Shown piece after piece: positions 24,813 to 33,711 of a stretch of DNA of 64,000 nt. The first letter of the stretch is position 1. Each line of letters starts with the position of its first letter. Under the pieces are notes generated by a model. The model searched no databases, had not been told where the DNA came from, and saw only the letters and a list, made by a program, of their open reading frames with translations. The stretch is from NCBI GenBank assembly GCA_965204855.1, contig OZ242018.1:1488001-1552000 (forward strand), given 5' to 3'. This DNA is from Bin90 sp965204855 (lineage in GTDB: Bacteria; Chloroflexota; Dehalococcoidia; Lucifugimonadales; JADFKI01). Position numbers and translations under genes: made by a program.

Positions 24813-25709
24813 CTATTCAAAGATGGAGGAGATTATTTCTTCGATGCTCCTCTGCACGGCATGGTCATCGGTAACCGCCCAATTCACAGCAACCTGGCAT
24901 GCGCGGCGCGGCGGGATGCCTTGAGATATGAGCTTTCCCGCGTAGATTAGCAGGCGCGTGCTCGCTCCCTCGCCAAGCCCGTGTTCGCGGAGGTTGCGGA
25001 CCTTCTCTCCAAGCATTGCGAGCTGCATTGCGTCGTCGTCATTGCAACCCGACTCGTGCTGAACGATTTCGGCCTCGATGTCACGTGGCGGATAGTCGAA
25101 CTCGATGGAGATGAAGCGCTGTCGTGTACTGTGCTTGAGGTCCTTGAGTGCGCTCTGGTAGCCGGGGTTGTATGACAGAATCAGCAGGAAGCCGTCAGCC
25201 GCCTCGAGCAGTTCGCCGCGCTTTTCGACCGGCAGGATGCGCCTGTGGTCCGTAAGGGGGTGAATGAGTACGGTGGTGTCTTTGCGCGCCTCAACAATCT
25301 CGTCAAGGTAGCAGATGCCGCCGGCCTTGACCGCGCGAGAGAGCGGTCCGTCAATCCAGACGGTAGAGTCTCCCTCAAGGAGATAGCGGCCAACCAGGTC
25401 GCTGGCGGTGAGGTCTTCGTGGCAGGCAATGGTTACCAAGGGTATGTTGTCGCCCTCCGGTCGCTCGATGCCCCTGCTATCGGCCTGCTTGATGCTGGTG
25501 AGCGGCTGTCCCAGCCTGTAAGACATGTACTCGACGAAGCGGGTCTTGCCGCATCCGGTCGGTCCCTTGAAGATGAGAGGAATGCGCTGCTCGTACGCAG
25601 CTTCGAACAGCTCTACCTCGTCGCCGACTGCGACATAGTAGGGTTCTTCGGTGAGGTGGTACTCCTCGATGATGTAGCTTCGATAGAGCGTGGTCGTTGA
25701 TTGCGTCAT
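24813..25709 (-). CDS. MoxR-type AAA+ ATPase, NorQ/CbbQ/NirQ-like
   Basis: A 298-aa ATPase. Walker A GPTGCGKTRFVEYM is near residue 39, Walker B reads ICYLDEIVEARKDT, sensor 1 sits in ADGFLLILSYNPGYQSALKD, and the arginine finger region is STRQRFISIEFDYP. These details match the CbbQ/NorQ group that works with VWA proteins of the CbbO/NorD type, such as the giant one at 20264. ATG 25709 is preferred, with AGG 8 nt upstream; GTG 25724 is too close to its AAGGA. It follows coaE by 18 nt. Confidence 0.88.
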   Translation of the reverse strand: MTQSTTTLYRSYIIEEYHLTEEPYYVAVGDEVELFEAAYEQRIPLIFKGPTGCGKTRFVEYMSYRLGQPLTSIKQADSRGIERPEGDNIPLVTIACHEDLTASDLVGRYLLEGDSTVWIDGPLSRAVKAGGICYLDEIVEARKDTTVLIHPLTDHRRILPVEKRGELLEAADGFLLILSYNPGYQSALKDLKHSTRQRFISIEFDYPPRDIEAEIVQHESGCNDDDAMQLAMLGEKVRNLREHGLGEGASTRLLIYAGKLISQGIPPRRACQVAVNWAVTDDHAVQRSIEEIISSIFE

Positions 25710-25727
25710 CTTGTAAGCCTGCACTCC

Positions 25728-26327
25728 TTAACGGGTAAGAACCCTTTTGTTCCACAAATTTTGAACTTCAGACGATAAGTCTTCAAGTGTGCCGTTGTTT
25801 TCGATAATCACATTGGCGTGCTCGACTCGTTCCGTCTGCGGCATTTGAGAGTTGATTCGCGAGCGCGCCGCGTCTTCGTCGAGATTGTTGCGCTGTTGCA
25901 ATCGGGATATGACATCCGCTTCGGGCGATACCGTAACCCAAACTTCATTGACTAGAGGCGTCCATTTTGCTTCAATCAGGAGGGCTGCTTCAAGCACTGC
26001 CGTCGTTTCGCCTTCCTGAGACAGAGCATTGAGACGCTGCTCGGCGAGGGCGTATATTCGAGGGTGCATGATGGCGTTCAGCTGCTGAAGGGCTGCTTCG
26101 TCGCTGAAGACGATGCCGCCAAGCGCTCTACGATCGATCTCACCGTTGTCTGCCACAACCCGGTCACCGAACGCATTTACGACCGCATGCCAGCCCTCGG
26201 AATGCGGTGTGTACACCTCGTGGCCGAGCAAGTCGGCGTTTACAACGGCGGCACCCAAGTCTTCCAGCGTGCGCGAAACATGAGTCTTGCCCGTGCCGAT
26301 GCCGCCTGTCAATCCGATTACGAACAT
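25728..26327 (-). CDS. coaE: Dephospho-CoA kinase
   Basis: A 199-aa P-loop kinase that makes CoA from dephospho-CoA. The Walker A is GLTGGIGTGKTHVS at residues 5-18, the substrate-binding DLLGHEVYTPHSEG follows, and HPRIYALAEQRL lies near 93. Internal ATG 26327 gives the universal CoaE start (MFVIGLTGGIG) though GGGAGG is only 2 nt away; the frame is open to 26363. It heads a minus-strand group with the NorQ-like ATPase, the VOC protein, the CoA Nudix enzyme and the VWA protein. Confidence 0.9.
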   Translation of the reverse strand: MFVIGLTGGIGTGKTHVSRTLEDLGAAVVNADLLGHEVYTPHSEGWHAVVNAFGDRVVADNGEIDRRALGGIVFSDEAALQQLNAIMHPRIYALAEQRLNALSQEGETTAVLEAALLIEAKWTPLVNEVWVTVSPEADVISRLQQRNNLDEDAARSRINSQMPQTERVEHANVIIENNGTLEDLSSEVQNLWNKRVLTR

Positions 26328-26514
26328 AGCCTCCCAAGAAATAGAGGAATCCTTCACATCCAAAGCATTTTAACAAGCGCCCAATGTAGGGTCAATAATA
26401 GGTGGCTAGTTTACCATCATTCAGAACAATAAGGAATTGCAGGCCCGGGATAGAATATAATGACGGTTGGGAGAACCGAACCATGACTTCTAGCGGTGGG
26501 CGGAGATGCGAGAT

Positions 26515-27891
26515 ATGACAACGGCGTACCGATTATTGCCCAGTGTGGAACGCTTGCTTTCCGACGAGAGTATCGTGCTCCTGATAGAGGAGCACTCGCG
26601 GCCCGTCGTGGTAGAACTGGTCAGGCAAGAATTGGATGAAGCGCGGTCTAGGATCAGATCAGGCAATCCCGCTCCGCGACACGACGAGATTATCGCAGCC
26701 ATAAGCAAGCGTGTGGAGTCGTTAACAGAGGATTGGCCTCGGCATGTGATTAACGCCACGGGAGTTGTGCTGCACACCAATCTAGGGCGCTCGCCACTGA
26801 GTGAAGACGCGATACGGGCAATGCAGCGAGCAGCCCAAGGATACAGCGACCTTGAGCTGGATCTGCCCACGGGCAGGCGCGGATCCCGTCAGGCGCACAT
26901 TTCGAGCCTTGTCGCACGGGTTACTGGCGCGGAGGCAGGACTGGTCGTGAACAACAACGCTTCAGCAGTGATGCTTGGCTTGGCGGCCGTCGCGTACGGG
27001 AAAGAAGTAATAGTATCGCGCGGCGAGGCTGTGGAGATTGGAGGCGGCTTCCGAATCCCTGATGTGCTCAAGCAAAGTGGGGCGACGTTGGTGGAAGTAG
27101 GCACAACTAATCGCACATACGCTCGCGACTATGAGGCGGCGATAGGTGAGAATACAGGCGCGCTGCTGGCAGTGCATGCGAGCAACTTTCGCGTAATGGG
27201 GTTCACGCACACACCTGAAATACCGGAATTGGTTGAAATTGGAGCGCAGCGAGGCATTCCGGTGTTGCACGATCTTGGGAGCGGCTGTCTGCTGGATTCT
27301 GCGCGCTTCGGCCTTATGCATGAGCCGATGCCGCAGGAGAGTACTAGCTCGGGCGTGGGATTGTCCTTCTTCTCGGGCGACAAGCTGCTAGGAGGCCCCC
27401 AGGCAGGGATAATCTCGGGCAAAAAGACGCTCGTAGATGTAGTGGCACGGCATCCGCTTGCAAGGGCGATGCGAATCGACAAGCTGAGCATGGCTGCACT
27501 TGCGGCCACTCTGGAGCACTACATCAAAGGCGAGGCACTGGATAAGATTCCGGTATGGCGCATAATTGCTATGACAGCGGATGATGTGAAGGCACGCGCT
27601 GATGGATGGGTAAGGGAGATAGGTGCCAATGCATCACTCATAAAGTCGAGAGCAACCATTGGCGGCGGAAGTCTGCCGGGAGAGACGCTTCCGACATGGG
27701 CGCTGGCGATTAAGTGTGATGACCTTCTTGGCGGCGCGGAAGGTGTCGCGAGGCGGTTGCGCGAATGGGATAGCCCTGTCTTGGGACGCATCGAGGATGA
27801 GCATGTGATGCTCGATGCGCGCACTGTGCTGCCCGGTGAGGACGATACGATGCTGCAAGCTGTAAGGCATGCGCTCCAATTCCAAGGCTGA
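26515..27891 (+). CDS. selA: L-seryl-tRNA(Sec) selenium transferase
   Basis: A 458-aa PLP enzyme that converts Ser-tRNA(Sec) to Sec-tRNA(Sec) with selenophosphate. VINATGVVLHTNLGRSPLSE is at about 80, the E-L-D-L-P-T-G-R-R-G-S-R segment follows, and the PLP Lys is Lys290 in FFSGDKLLGGPQAG. The N-terminal RLLPSVERLL helix that binds the tRNA is intact. ATG 26515 is 9 nt after GGCGGAG; ATG 26506 abuts it. A TATAAT at 26456-26461 may be the -10 box, with no good -35. It works with tRNA-Sec (9996) and SelD (44086) in this window. The rarA gene follows after 6 nt. Confidence 0.96.
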   Translation: MTTAYRLLPSVERLLSDESIVLLIEEHSRPVVVELVRQELDEARSRIRSGNPAPRHDEIIAAISKRVESLTEDWPRHVINATGVVLHTNLGRSPLSEDAIRAMQRAAQGYSDLELDLPTGRRGSRQAHISSLVARVTGAEAGLVVNNNASAVMLGLAAVAYGKEVIVSRGEAVEIGGGFRIPDVLKQSGATLVEVGTTNRTYARDYEAAIGENTGALLAVHASNFRVMGFTHTPEIPELVEIGAQRGIPVLHDLGSGCLLDSARFGLMHEPMPQESTSSGVGLSFFSGDKLLGGPQAGIISGKKTLVDVVARHPLARAMRIDKLSMAALAATLEHYIKGEALDKIPVWRIIAMTADDVKARADGWVREIGANASLIKSRATIGGGSLPGETLPTWALAIKCDDLLGGAEGVARRLREWDSPVLGRIEDEHVMLDARTVLPGEDDTMLQAVRHALQFQG

Positions 27892-27897
27892 CGTCAT

Positions 27898-29244
27898 ATG
27901 ACACTTTTCGAGCATCGTTCCCAGCGCGAACTACTCAACAGAGCGCCGCTCGCTGCAAGGATGCGTCCACGCACTTTCGAAGAGTATGTCGGACAGGAAC
28001 AGATCATTGGGCCGGGCACTGCCCTTCGCAACAGCATAGAAGCGGATACGCTTCCGTCAATCATTCTTTGGGGGCCGCCGGGCACGGGCAAGACTACGCT
28101 TGCCAGCCTTATCGCCAACGTAACGGACAGTCACTTTGAGCAGGTGAGTGGCGTGGCGTCGGGAGTTGCCGACCTGCGGCGCATTGCCGGGGAAGCTAGG
28201 GAGCGCCTGGGTATGACCGGGCAATCAACGATACTATTCGTTGACGAAATCCATCGCTTCAACAAAGCGCAGCAAGATGTCATCCTCCCATACGTCGAAG
28301 ACGGTACGCTTGTGCTCATAGGAGCGACCACTGAAAACCCATCTTTCGAGGTCGTTTCTCCCCTGCTCTCCCGCGCCCGTGTATTCGCGCTCGAATCGCT
28401 GAGTGATGAACAAGTGCGGTCCATCGTAATAGCCGCGGCAACGGACGCTGAGCGGGGCCTTGGCATGCTAAATCCCTGTCTCAGCGATGACGCGCTAGAC
28501 GCGTTAGTCAACCTTTCCAACGGCGATGCGCGCACGGCATTGAACGCACTTGAACTTGCGGTCTCCGCAACAGCGCCGGAAGCAGACGGGACACGGCGTA
28601 TTGACGTGGCGATGGTGGAAGACGCTATGCAGAGACGTTCGCTGCGGCACGATAAGGCGGGCGAGCTGCACTATGACACCATTTCGGCGTTCATCAAGTC
28701 TGTGCGGGCATCGGATCCCGACGCAGCCATCTACTGGCTCGCGCGAATGCTCGAGGCGGGCGAGGACCCGCTGTTCATCGCGCGGCGACTGGTGATTCTG
28801 GCGTCAGAGGACATCGGCATGGCAGCACCGCAAGCCTTGACTATGGCAGTTGCCGCTCAGCAGGCGGTGCATTTCATCGGACTGCCCGAAGGTAGGATTC
28901 CTCTTGCGGAAGCTACGGTCTATCTTGCGACCGCGCCCAAGAGCAACGCTTCGTATATGGCGCTCAACAGAGCTACGGAGGACGTTCAGAGGACGAGGAA
29001 CGAGCCTGTGCCGCTGCACCTGCGAAACGCGGTAACGGGTCTGATGCGAGATATGGGCTATGGCGAGGGGTATAAGTACGCACACGACTACGAGGGCAAC
29101 TTCACCCCCATGCAGAACTTACCTGACAGCCTCAAAGGCAGGCGATATTACCGACCGGGCACTCAGGGGTATGAGCGCACCGTGCGGGAGCGAATGGAAC
29201 ACTGGTGGGGTTCGAGACCAAGCGGAGCCGACAATGATGGATAA
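27898..29244 (+). CDS. rarA: Replication-associated recombination protein A (RarA/MgsA)
   Basis: A 448-aa AAA+ clamp-loader-like ATPase acting at stalled forks. MRPRTFEEYVGQEQIIGPG opens it, Walker A is GPPGTGKTT near residue 60, Walker B is FVDEIHRFNKAQQD, and sensor 1 is GATTENPSFEV. The C-terminal MgsA part has DPLFIARRLVILASEDIG and ends HDYEGNFTPMQNLPDSLKGR. The whole length fits the family. It starts 6 nt after selA and is probably co-transcribed. No SD stands out. Confidence 0.93.
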   Translation: MTLFEHRSQRELLNRAPLAARMRPRTFEEYVGQEQIIGPGTALRNSIEADTLPSIILWGPPGTGKTTLASLIANVTDSHFEQVSGVASGVADLRRIAGEARERLGMTGQSTILFVDEIHRFNKAQQDVILPYVEDGTLVLIGATTENPSFEVVSPLLSRARVFALESLSDEQVRSIVIAAATDAERGLGMLNPCLSDDALDALVNLSNGDARTALNALELAVSATAPEADGTRRIDVAMVEDAMQRRSLRHDKAGELHYDTISAFIKSVRASDPDAAIYWLARMLEAGEDPLFIARRLVILASEDIGMAAPQALTMAVAAQQAVHFIGLPEGRIPLAEATVYLATAPKSNASYMALNRATEDVQRTRNEPVPLHLRNAVTGLMRDMGYGEGYKYAHDYEGNFTPMQNLPDSLKGRRYYRPGTQGYERTVRERMEHWWGSRPSGADNDG

Positions 29245-29251
29245 GGTGTGT

Positions 29252-30499
29252 TCATTCGCCGGGAGCATCGCCAGGCTCTTCGTGAACGGCTGACGGCGCA
29301 GGTTCGTCTTCGCGATATCTGGAGGCGAGCGTGCGGGCGAGTCGCAGGCCGTTAAGCACAAGTACCCCGCCGCCGATACCAATTGCAAGGGGAGCGCCCA
29401 GTAGTGCCGCGATTGCTCCGGTCTGGAAGCCGGACACACCACTAAGTCCCCAGGTGAAAGTCTGGAAGCTGAGGACCCTGCCGCGCATCTCGTTAGGGAC
29501 GCTGGTTTGCAGAAGCGTGCTGAGCATTGTTTCATACAGGGCTACTACAGCCCACGCTGCGCCGATTAGCACAAGAGACAGTATCAGGGAGTCAGACAAG
29601 GCAAACAGCATCAGGAAAGCGCCGAAGCCGATATAACCGGCGACGAGCGCCAGACCCTTTCTCGAAATATCCCCGATCGCCGACAGTATGACCGCGGAGA
29701 ACAGCGCGCCGGCGCTTCCCGCTGATATGAGATCACCCACTCCTGAAGGACCTGTTTCCAGTACCTCCCGCGCCATGACGGGAATCATGGCTTCGTGCGC
29801 CCAGCCGAATACCTCCGCCGTGAGCATAAGCACGATAAGCAGCCGGACTGCCGGTGTAGTGAAGACATACCTGACACCTTCCCTGAAGTCCTGAAGCGGG
29901 GAAGCGACACCGCTTCGTTCCGCACTCTTTACGCCGCTCAGGAATGCCAGCATAACTACGGATAGCATGAACGCAGAGGACATGGAAATGTACGCCCAGG
30001 CTATGCCGTGAGATTCGACTAGCCGTCCTGCAATCGGAGGAATAATGATACCCGTGCCCGTCATAGCGGCGAAGTTGGCGGCGGTTGCGTTCTGTATGTT
30101 ACGGCGTCCGGCTATGTCCATGATCAGCGCCATGCGTGAGGGCACTCGAATCGACATCATACCGCCGTCGATGCAGGAGGCGAGAAGGATGTGCCATAGC
30201 TGTATCTGCTCGGTGAATATCAGCCCCGCCAGTACCGCCGCCACTGATGCCTGACAGACAAGCGTCAAGAGAATCAGATACTTGCGATTTAGCCTGTCTG
30301 CAAGTACACCTGAGACCGTGCTGAACAGGATTGTGCTGACACCGGCCGCGCCTGAAACGGCACCCACCCAGAAGGCAGAATCCGTTACCGTCAGAGTGAG
30401 CCAGCCGTGTGCGGTGAAGTGGAACATAATGCCAAGTTCGCTGACGACGGAGCTCGTCCAGAGCAGGCGGAATCTGGAGTTACGAAGAATTAACAGCAT
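29252..30499 (-). CDS. MFS exporter, EntS-like, paralogue 1
   Basis: A 415-aa major facilitator with 12 helices. It begins MLLILRNSRFRLLWTSSVVS, has the loop 2-3 motif GVLADRLNRKYLILLTLVCQ, and LQTSVPNEMRGRVLSFQTFTWG late on, which is the pattern of the MFS_3 / EntS exporter group. The substrate is unknown, probably a drug or siderophore-like small molecule. It lies 32 nt after its paralogue and converges with rarA, leaving 7 nt. Confidence 0.85.
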   Translation of the reverse strand: MLLILRNSRFRLLWTSSVVSELGIMFHFTAHGWLTLTVTDSAFWVGAVSGAAGVSTILFSTVSGVLADRLNRKYLILLTLVCQASVAAVLAGLIFTEQIQLWHILLASCIDGGMMSIRVPSRMALIMDIAGRRNIQNATAANFAAMTGTGIIIPPIAGRLVESHGIAWAYISMSSAFMLSVVMLAFLSGVKSAERSGVASPLQDFREGVRYVFTTPAVRLLIVLMLTAEVFGWAHEAMIPVMAREVLETGPSGVGDLISAGSAGALFSAVILSAIGDISRKGLALVAGYIGFGAFLMLFALSDSLILSLVLIGAAWAVVALYETMLSTLLQTSVPNEMRGRVLSFQTFTWGLSGVSGFQTGAIAALLGAPLAIGIGGGVLVLNGLRLARTLASRYREDEPAPSAVHEEPGDAPGE

Positions 30500-30531
30500 A
30501 AGTAAAGTATGGACTGCACTTAATTCGCTAG

Positions 30532-31761
30532 CTATGCGGTGGCATCGACCGATGTCTGCGCCTGTTGCTCCTCAATGTATCGTCCGGCGAATGAACGGAC
30601 GAGGCGCAGACCGTTCAGCACAACCACACCTGCACCGATGGAGATCGCCAATGGAGCGCCGATCAGAGAAGCGATTGCGCCGGTATAGAAGCCGGACACG
30701 TCGGTGACTCCCCAAGTGAACATCTGGAAACTCAGCACACGCCCGCGCATCTCGTCTGGGACGGTGGTCTGCAAGAGCGTTTCCAGCACGGTCTCATACA
30801 GTGTTGCGCTGGCATAGGCTATGGCAATCAGGGTGAGTGATAGCAGCAGCCACTCTGACAGAGCGAACAGAATCAAGAACGCGCCGAAGACGATGTAGCC
30901 GCCGATGATCGCAAGCCCTTTCCTACGGATGTCGCCGATGCCTGAAAGAGCTAGGGATGCCAGCAGCGCGCCCGCGCTTCCTGCCGACAGAAGGTAGCCC
31001 AACCCGGTGGGGCCGGCGTTCAGAACCTTGCCTGCCATTACCGGCATCATCGCTTCGTGCGCCCAGCCAAAAATCTCGGCGCTTAAAAGCAACAGAAAGA
31101 GCAGCCTGACCGCGGGCGTCGTGAATACATACTTGACTCCGTCCTGCAAGTCCTGCTTGGGTGAGGTTTCGGTTTTTCGCTTAGCCCTCTTAACACCGCG
31201 CAGGAAGGCGAGTATTACCCCAGAGGCCGCGAATGCGCTGGCCATGGCGACGTATGCCCAGCCGATGCCATACGATTCTATTATCATCCCGGCGAGCGGC
31301 GGCATGGCGATCCCCACGCCGGTGGCAGCAGCAGCGGTCGCAGCCGTAGCCTTCAGCATGTTCCGGCGGCCCACCACGTCAAGCACGAGCGCCGAGCGTG
31401 AGGGCACCTTGAATGACATCACAGTGCCGTCTATGAACGAGACGAGAAGAACATGCCATAGGTGTATCTGCTCGGTGAATATGAGCGCTGCTATCGCCGC
31501 GGCGGTGCTCGCCTGACAGACTAGCGCGATGAGAATGAGTTTCTTGCGGTTAAGCCTGTCCACCAGCACGCCCGCACCCGCACTGAAGAGAACCAGGCTC
31601 AGCCCATTCATGCCGTAAGTAGCGCCAACCCAGAACTCGGAGTCGGTAACGGCGAGCGCAAGCCAGCCGTGGACGGTGAAGTAAGTGATCAAGCCCACGA
31701 AGTTAATGACCGAGCTTGTCCATAAGAGGCGAAAGCGGGGATTGCGGATTACTAGCAACAT
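30532..31761 (-). CDS. MFS exporter, EntS-like, paralogue 2
   Basis: A 409-aa protein collinear with the product at 29252. It shares the N-terminus (MLLVIRNPRFRLLWTSSVIN), the VLVDRLNRKKLILIALVCQA loop, the segment VKYVFTTPAVRLLFLLLLSA and the region LQTTVPDEMRGRVLSFQMFT. By eye more than half the residues are identical, so this is a tandem duplication. Both lie in one transcription unit, which may encode a heteromeric or substrate-diversified pair. Confidence 0.85.
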   Translation of the reverse strand: MLLVIRNPRFRLLWTSSVINFVGLITYFTVHGWLALAVTDSEFWVGATYGMNGLSLVLFSAGAGVLVDRLNRKKLILIALVCQASTAAAIAALIFTEQIHLWHVLLVSFIDGTVMSFKVPSRSALVLDVVGRRNMLKATAATAAAATGVGIAMPPLAGMIIESYGIGWAYVAMASAFAASGVILAFLRGVKRAKRKTETSPKQDLQDGVKYVFTTPAVRLLFLLLLSAEIFGWAHEAMMPVMAGKVLNAGPTGLGYLLSAGSAGALLASLALSGIGDIRRKGLAIIGGYIVFGAFLILFALSEWLLLSLTLIAIAYASATLYETVLETLLQTTVPDEMRGRVLSFQMFTWGVTDVSGFYTGAIASLIGAPLAISIGAGVVVLNGLRLVRSFAGRYIEEQQAQTSVDATA

Positions 31762-31764
31762 GAG

Positions 31765-31802
31765 AGAAAAGAGAGGCAGGCGATCTGGTATCTGCCTGCC
31801 TC
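31765..31802 (-). terminator. Terminator of the threonine aldolase gene
   Basis: On the minus strand, GAGGCAGGC and GCCTGCCTC (31802-31794, 31781-31773) form a 9-bp stem followed by TCTTTTCTC. It separates the aldolase gene from the MFS pair. Confidence 0.6.
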
Positions 31803-31830
31803 GCGGTCTTCGTGCTTATGTGTTCTGTGT

Positions 31831-32871
31831 CTATGTGCCTGCATACTTCCGGCAGGCAGCGTCCATGACTTCGAGAGCATAGTCAATGTCGTCGGAGTCG
31901 ATGCCGTAGTGCGTTACGAAGCGCCAGTCGCCATACGCAGCGCCGCCCTTGACGCCGTGCTTGTTTATCTCTTCCATTATCAGACTGGGACTGCCACCAG
32001 TAATTTTGAAGAAGACCAGATTGGTCGGCAGGGCTTCAGGATCGATGTCGATGCCGGGAATCTGCGCCAAGCCCTGCGCGAGCCTGCGAGCGGTAGCATG
32101 GTCGTCGTTCAGCCGCTCGATCATACTATCGAGCGCGACGATGCCTGCCGCAGCGATGACGCCGACCTGCCGCATACCGCCCCCGACCATCTTCCGCCAT
32201 TTGCGCGCGCCCTCGATGAACTCGGTGCTGCCGCACACGACCGAACCAATCGGGCAGCTCAAGCCCTTGGACAAGCAGAAGCTGACGCTGTCGGCATCCT
32301 TCACCAACTCTGTGACAGGCGTTTCCAGCGCCACGGAAGCGTTGAATATGCGCGCGCCGTCTATGTGCAAAGGGACGTCATGCCTGCGCGCTATTTCAGC
32401 TACTGCTGCGGTGTCATCTGCGGTCAGAGGCGCTCCGCCGCACGCGTTGTGCGTGTTCTCCAAGCCAATCATCGCGGTGCGGGTGAAGTGGACATTAGGT
32501 GGCTTGATGGCCGCTTCGAGCTGGTCGAGGTCGAGCATGCCGCGATGGTCGTTAGGGAGCGTGTTGTACGCCACGCCTCCGAGAGCGGAAGCGCCGCCTG
32601 CCTCACTCCGAAAGATGTGTGCCTTGTCACCGATAATGATTTCATCGCCACGGCCGGCGTGAGTCAGAATGGAGACGAGGTTGCCCATCGTGCCGCTCGC
32701 AACGAATACTGCAGCCTCTTTGCCCAGTCGTTCGGCAGCCATCTCCTCAAGGCGGTTGAGTGTGGGATCGTCACCGAATACGTCGTCGCCAAGCTCTGCT
32801 TCCGCCATTGCGCGGCGCATTTCCGGCGAAGGGTGCGTTACGGTGTCGCTGCGAAGGTCAACTTCTCTCAC
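31831..32871 (-). CDS. ltaE: Low-specificity L-threonine aldolase
   Basis: A 346-aa PLP enzyme that splits threonine or allo-threonine to glycine and acetaldehyde. The start VDLRSDTVTHPSPEMRRAMA and GDDVFGDDPTLNRLEE are diagnostic. HIDGARIFNASVAL precedes the PLP-binding Lys in FCLSKGLSCPIGSVV. The GTG start at 32871 has AGGAGG 7 nt upstream. It is a single-gene unit with its own terminator. Confidence 0.93.
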   Translation of the reverse strand: MREVDLRSDTVTHPSPEMRRAMAEAELGDDVFGDDPTLNRLEEMAAERLGKEAAVFVASGTMGNLVSILTHAGRGDEIIIGDKAHIFRSEAGGASALGGVAYNTLPNDHRGMLDLDQLEAAIKPPNVHFTRTAMIGLENTHNACGGAPLTADDTAAVAEIARRHDVPLHIDGARIFNASVALETPVTELVKDADSVSFCLSKGLSCPIGSVVCGSTEFIEGARKWRKMVGGGMRQVGVIAAAGIVALDSMIERLNDDHATARRLAQGLAQIPGIDIDPEALPTNLVFFKITGGSPSLIMEEINKHGVKGGAAYGDWRFVTHYGIDSDDIDYALEVMDAACRKYAGT

Positions 32872-32969
32872 TTGGGAGCCTCCTAGATTAGTCGGTCAGT
32901 GCGTATATAACTCAGTCGCTCAGTCCACCCCCTCCACCATCAGAACCGCTACCATTCTAGCAATCGCGC

Positions 32970-32999
32970 TTGTCAAAAGCCATAGCAGTCGCCTAAACT
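32970..32999 (+). promoter_or_regulatory. Promoter of the alpha/beta hydrolase pair
   Basis: TTGTCA (32970-32975), 18-nt spacer, TAAACT (32994-32999), about 50 nt before the GTG at 33052. Confidence 0.5.
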
Positions 33000-33051
33000 T
33001 TACCCTGTCCGCAGACGAACGAACACAGTTGAGTGAGGGAAATAAAGAACA

Positions 33052-33711
33052 GTGGCAATACAGCGAGACATGATGTTTCCTAGCGGAGAGTTGGCGCTTG
33101 AGGGCGCGCTGCATTTGCCTGCAGAAGATGGGCGCTTCCCCGGCATCGTGATATGCCATCCGCACCCGCAGTACGGTGGCGACATGTACAACGTCATCGT
33201 GGCTTCGCTGGCACAGAGTCTTTGCAATGCGGGATTTGCTGCATTGCGGTTCCACTTTCGCGGGGTAGATATGAGTGAAGGTTCGTTCGATGGAGGCATA
33301 GGCGAGATTGAGGACGCAACGGCGGCGCTGGAATTTCTGTCTCTATGTGAGAATGTGGATGCAAGTCGAGTGGGTGTCGCAGGCTATTCCTTTGGCGCGG
33401 CGGTTGCCCTGGCGGCGGTTTCGCGCAGCAATCTCCCGCAAGCCATAGCGAGCATAGCCTGTCCCTCTCGCGTGTTCAACGAGATGAGCGCCCAGGAACT
33501 CCTGCTGCCTAAGTTGCTGATACTCGGCGAGCACGACCACGACTTCCCGGCGCAGCAGTTCAAGTTCATGGCGAGGCGGTTCACTGACCCTAAGGAGGTA
33601 GAGGTGATCAGGGGTGCGGACCACTTCTTCGGTGGGCATGTGTCCGAGGTGGTGGGACTAACGACCGACTTCTTCAAGCAGTGGCTTAACGATGAGAGGC
33701 AGCGCCCATGA
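33052..33711 (+). CDS. Alpha/beta hydrolase, dienelactone hydrolase-like, copy 1
   Basis: A 219-aa serine hydrolase-fold protein. PGIVICHPHPQYGGDMYNVI holds the oxyanion region, FRGVDMSEGSFDGG follows, and the nucleophile elbow is GYSFGA (Ser near residue 109). LGEHDHDFPAQQ supplies the Asp and GADHFFGGH the His. It matches the COG2945-type hydrolases. The start is GTG 33052. Its stop overlaps the start of the second copy by 4 nt (ATGA). Confidence 0.82.
   Translation: MAIQRDMMFPSGELALEGALHLPAEDGRFPGIVICHPHPQYGGDMYNVIVASLAQSLCNAGFAALRFHFRGVDMSEGSFDGGIGEIEDATAALEFLSLCENVDASRVGVAGYSFGAAVALAAVSRSNLPQAIASIACPSRVFNEMSAQELLLPKLLILGEHDHDFPAQQFKFMARRFTDPKEVEVIRGADHFFGGHVSEVVGLTTDFFKQWLNDERQRP

Noticed and set aside
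31909..32886. A long plus-strand open frame
   Set aside because: It lies opposite the threonine aldolase gene, which has all family motifs.
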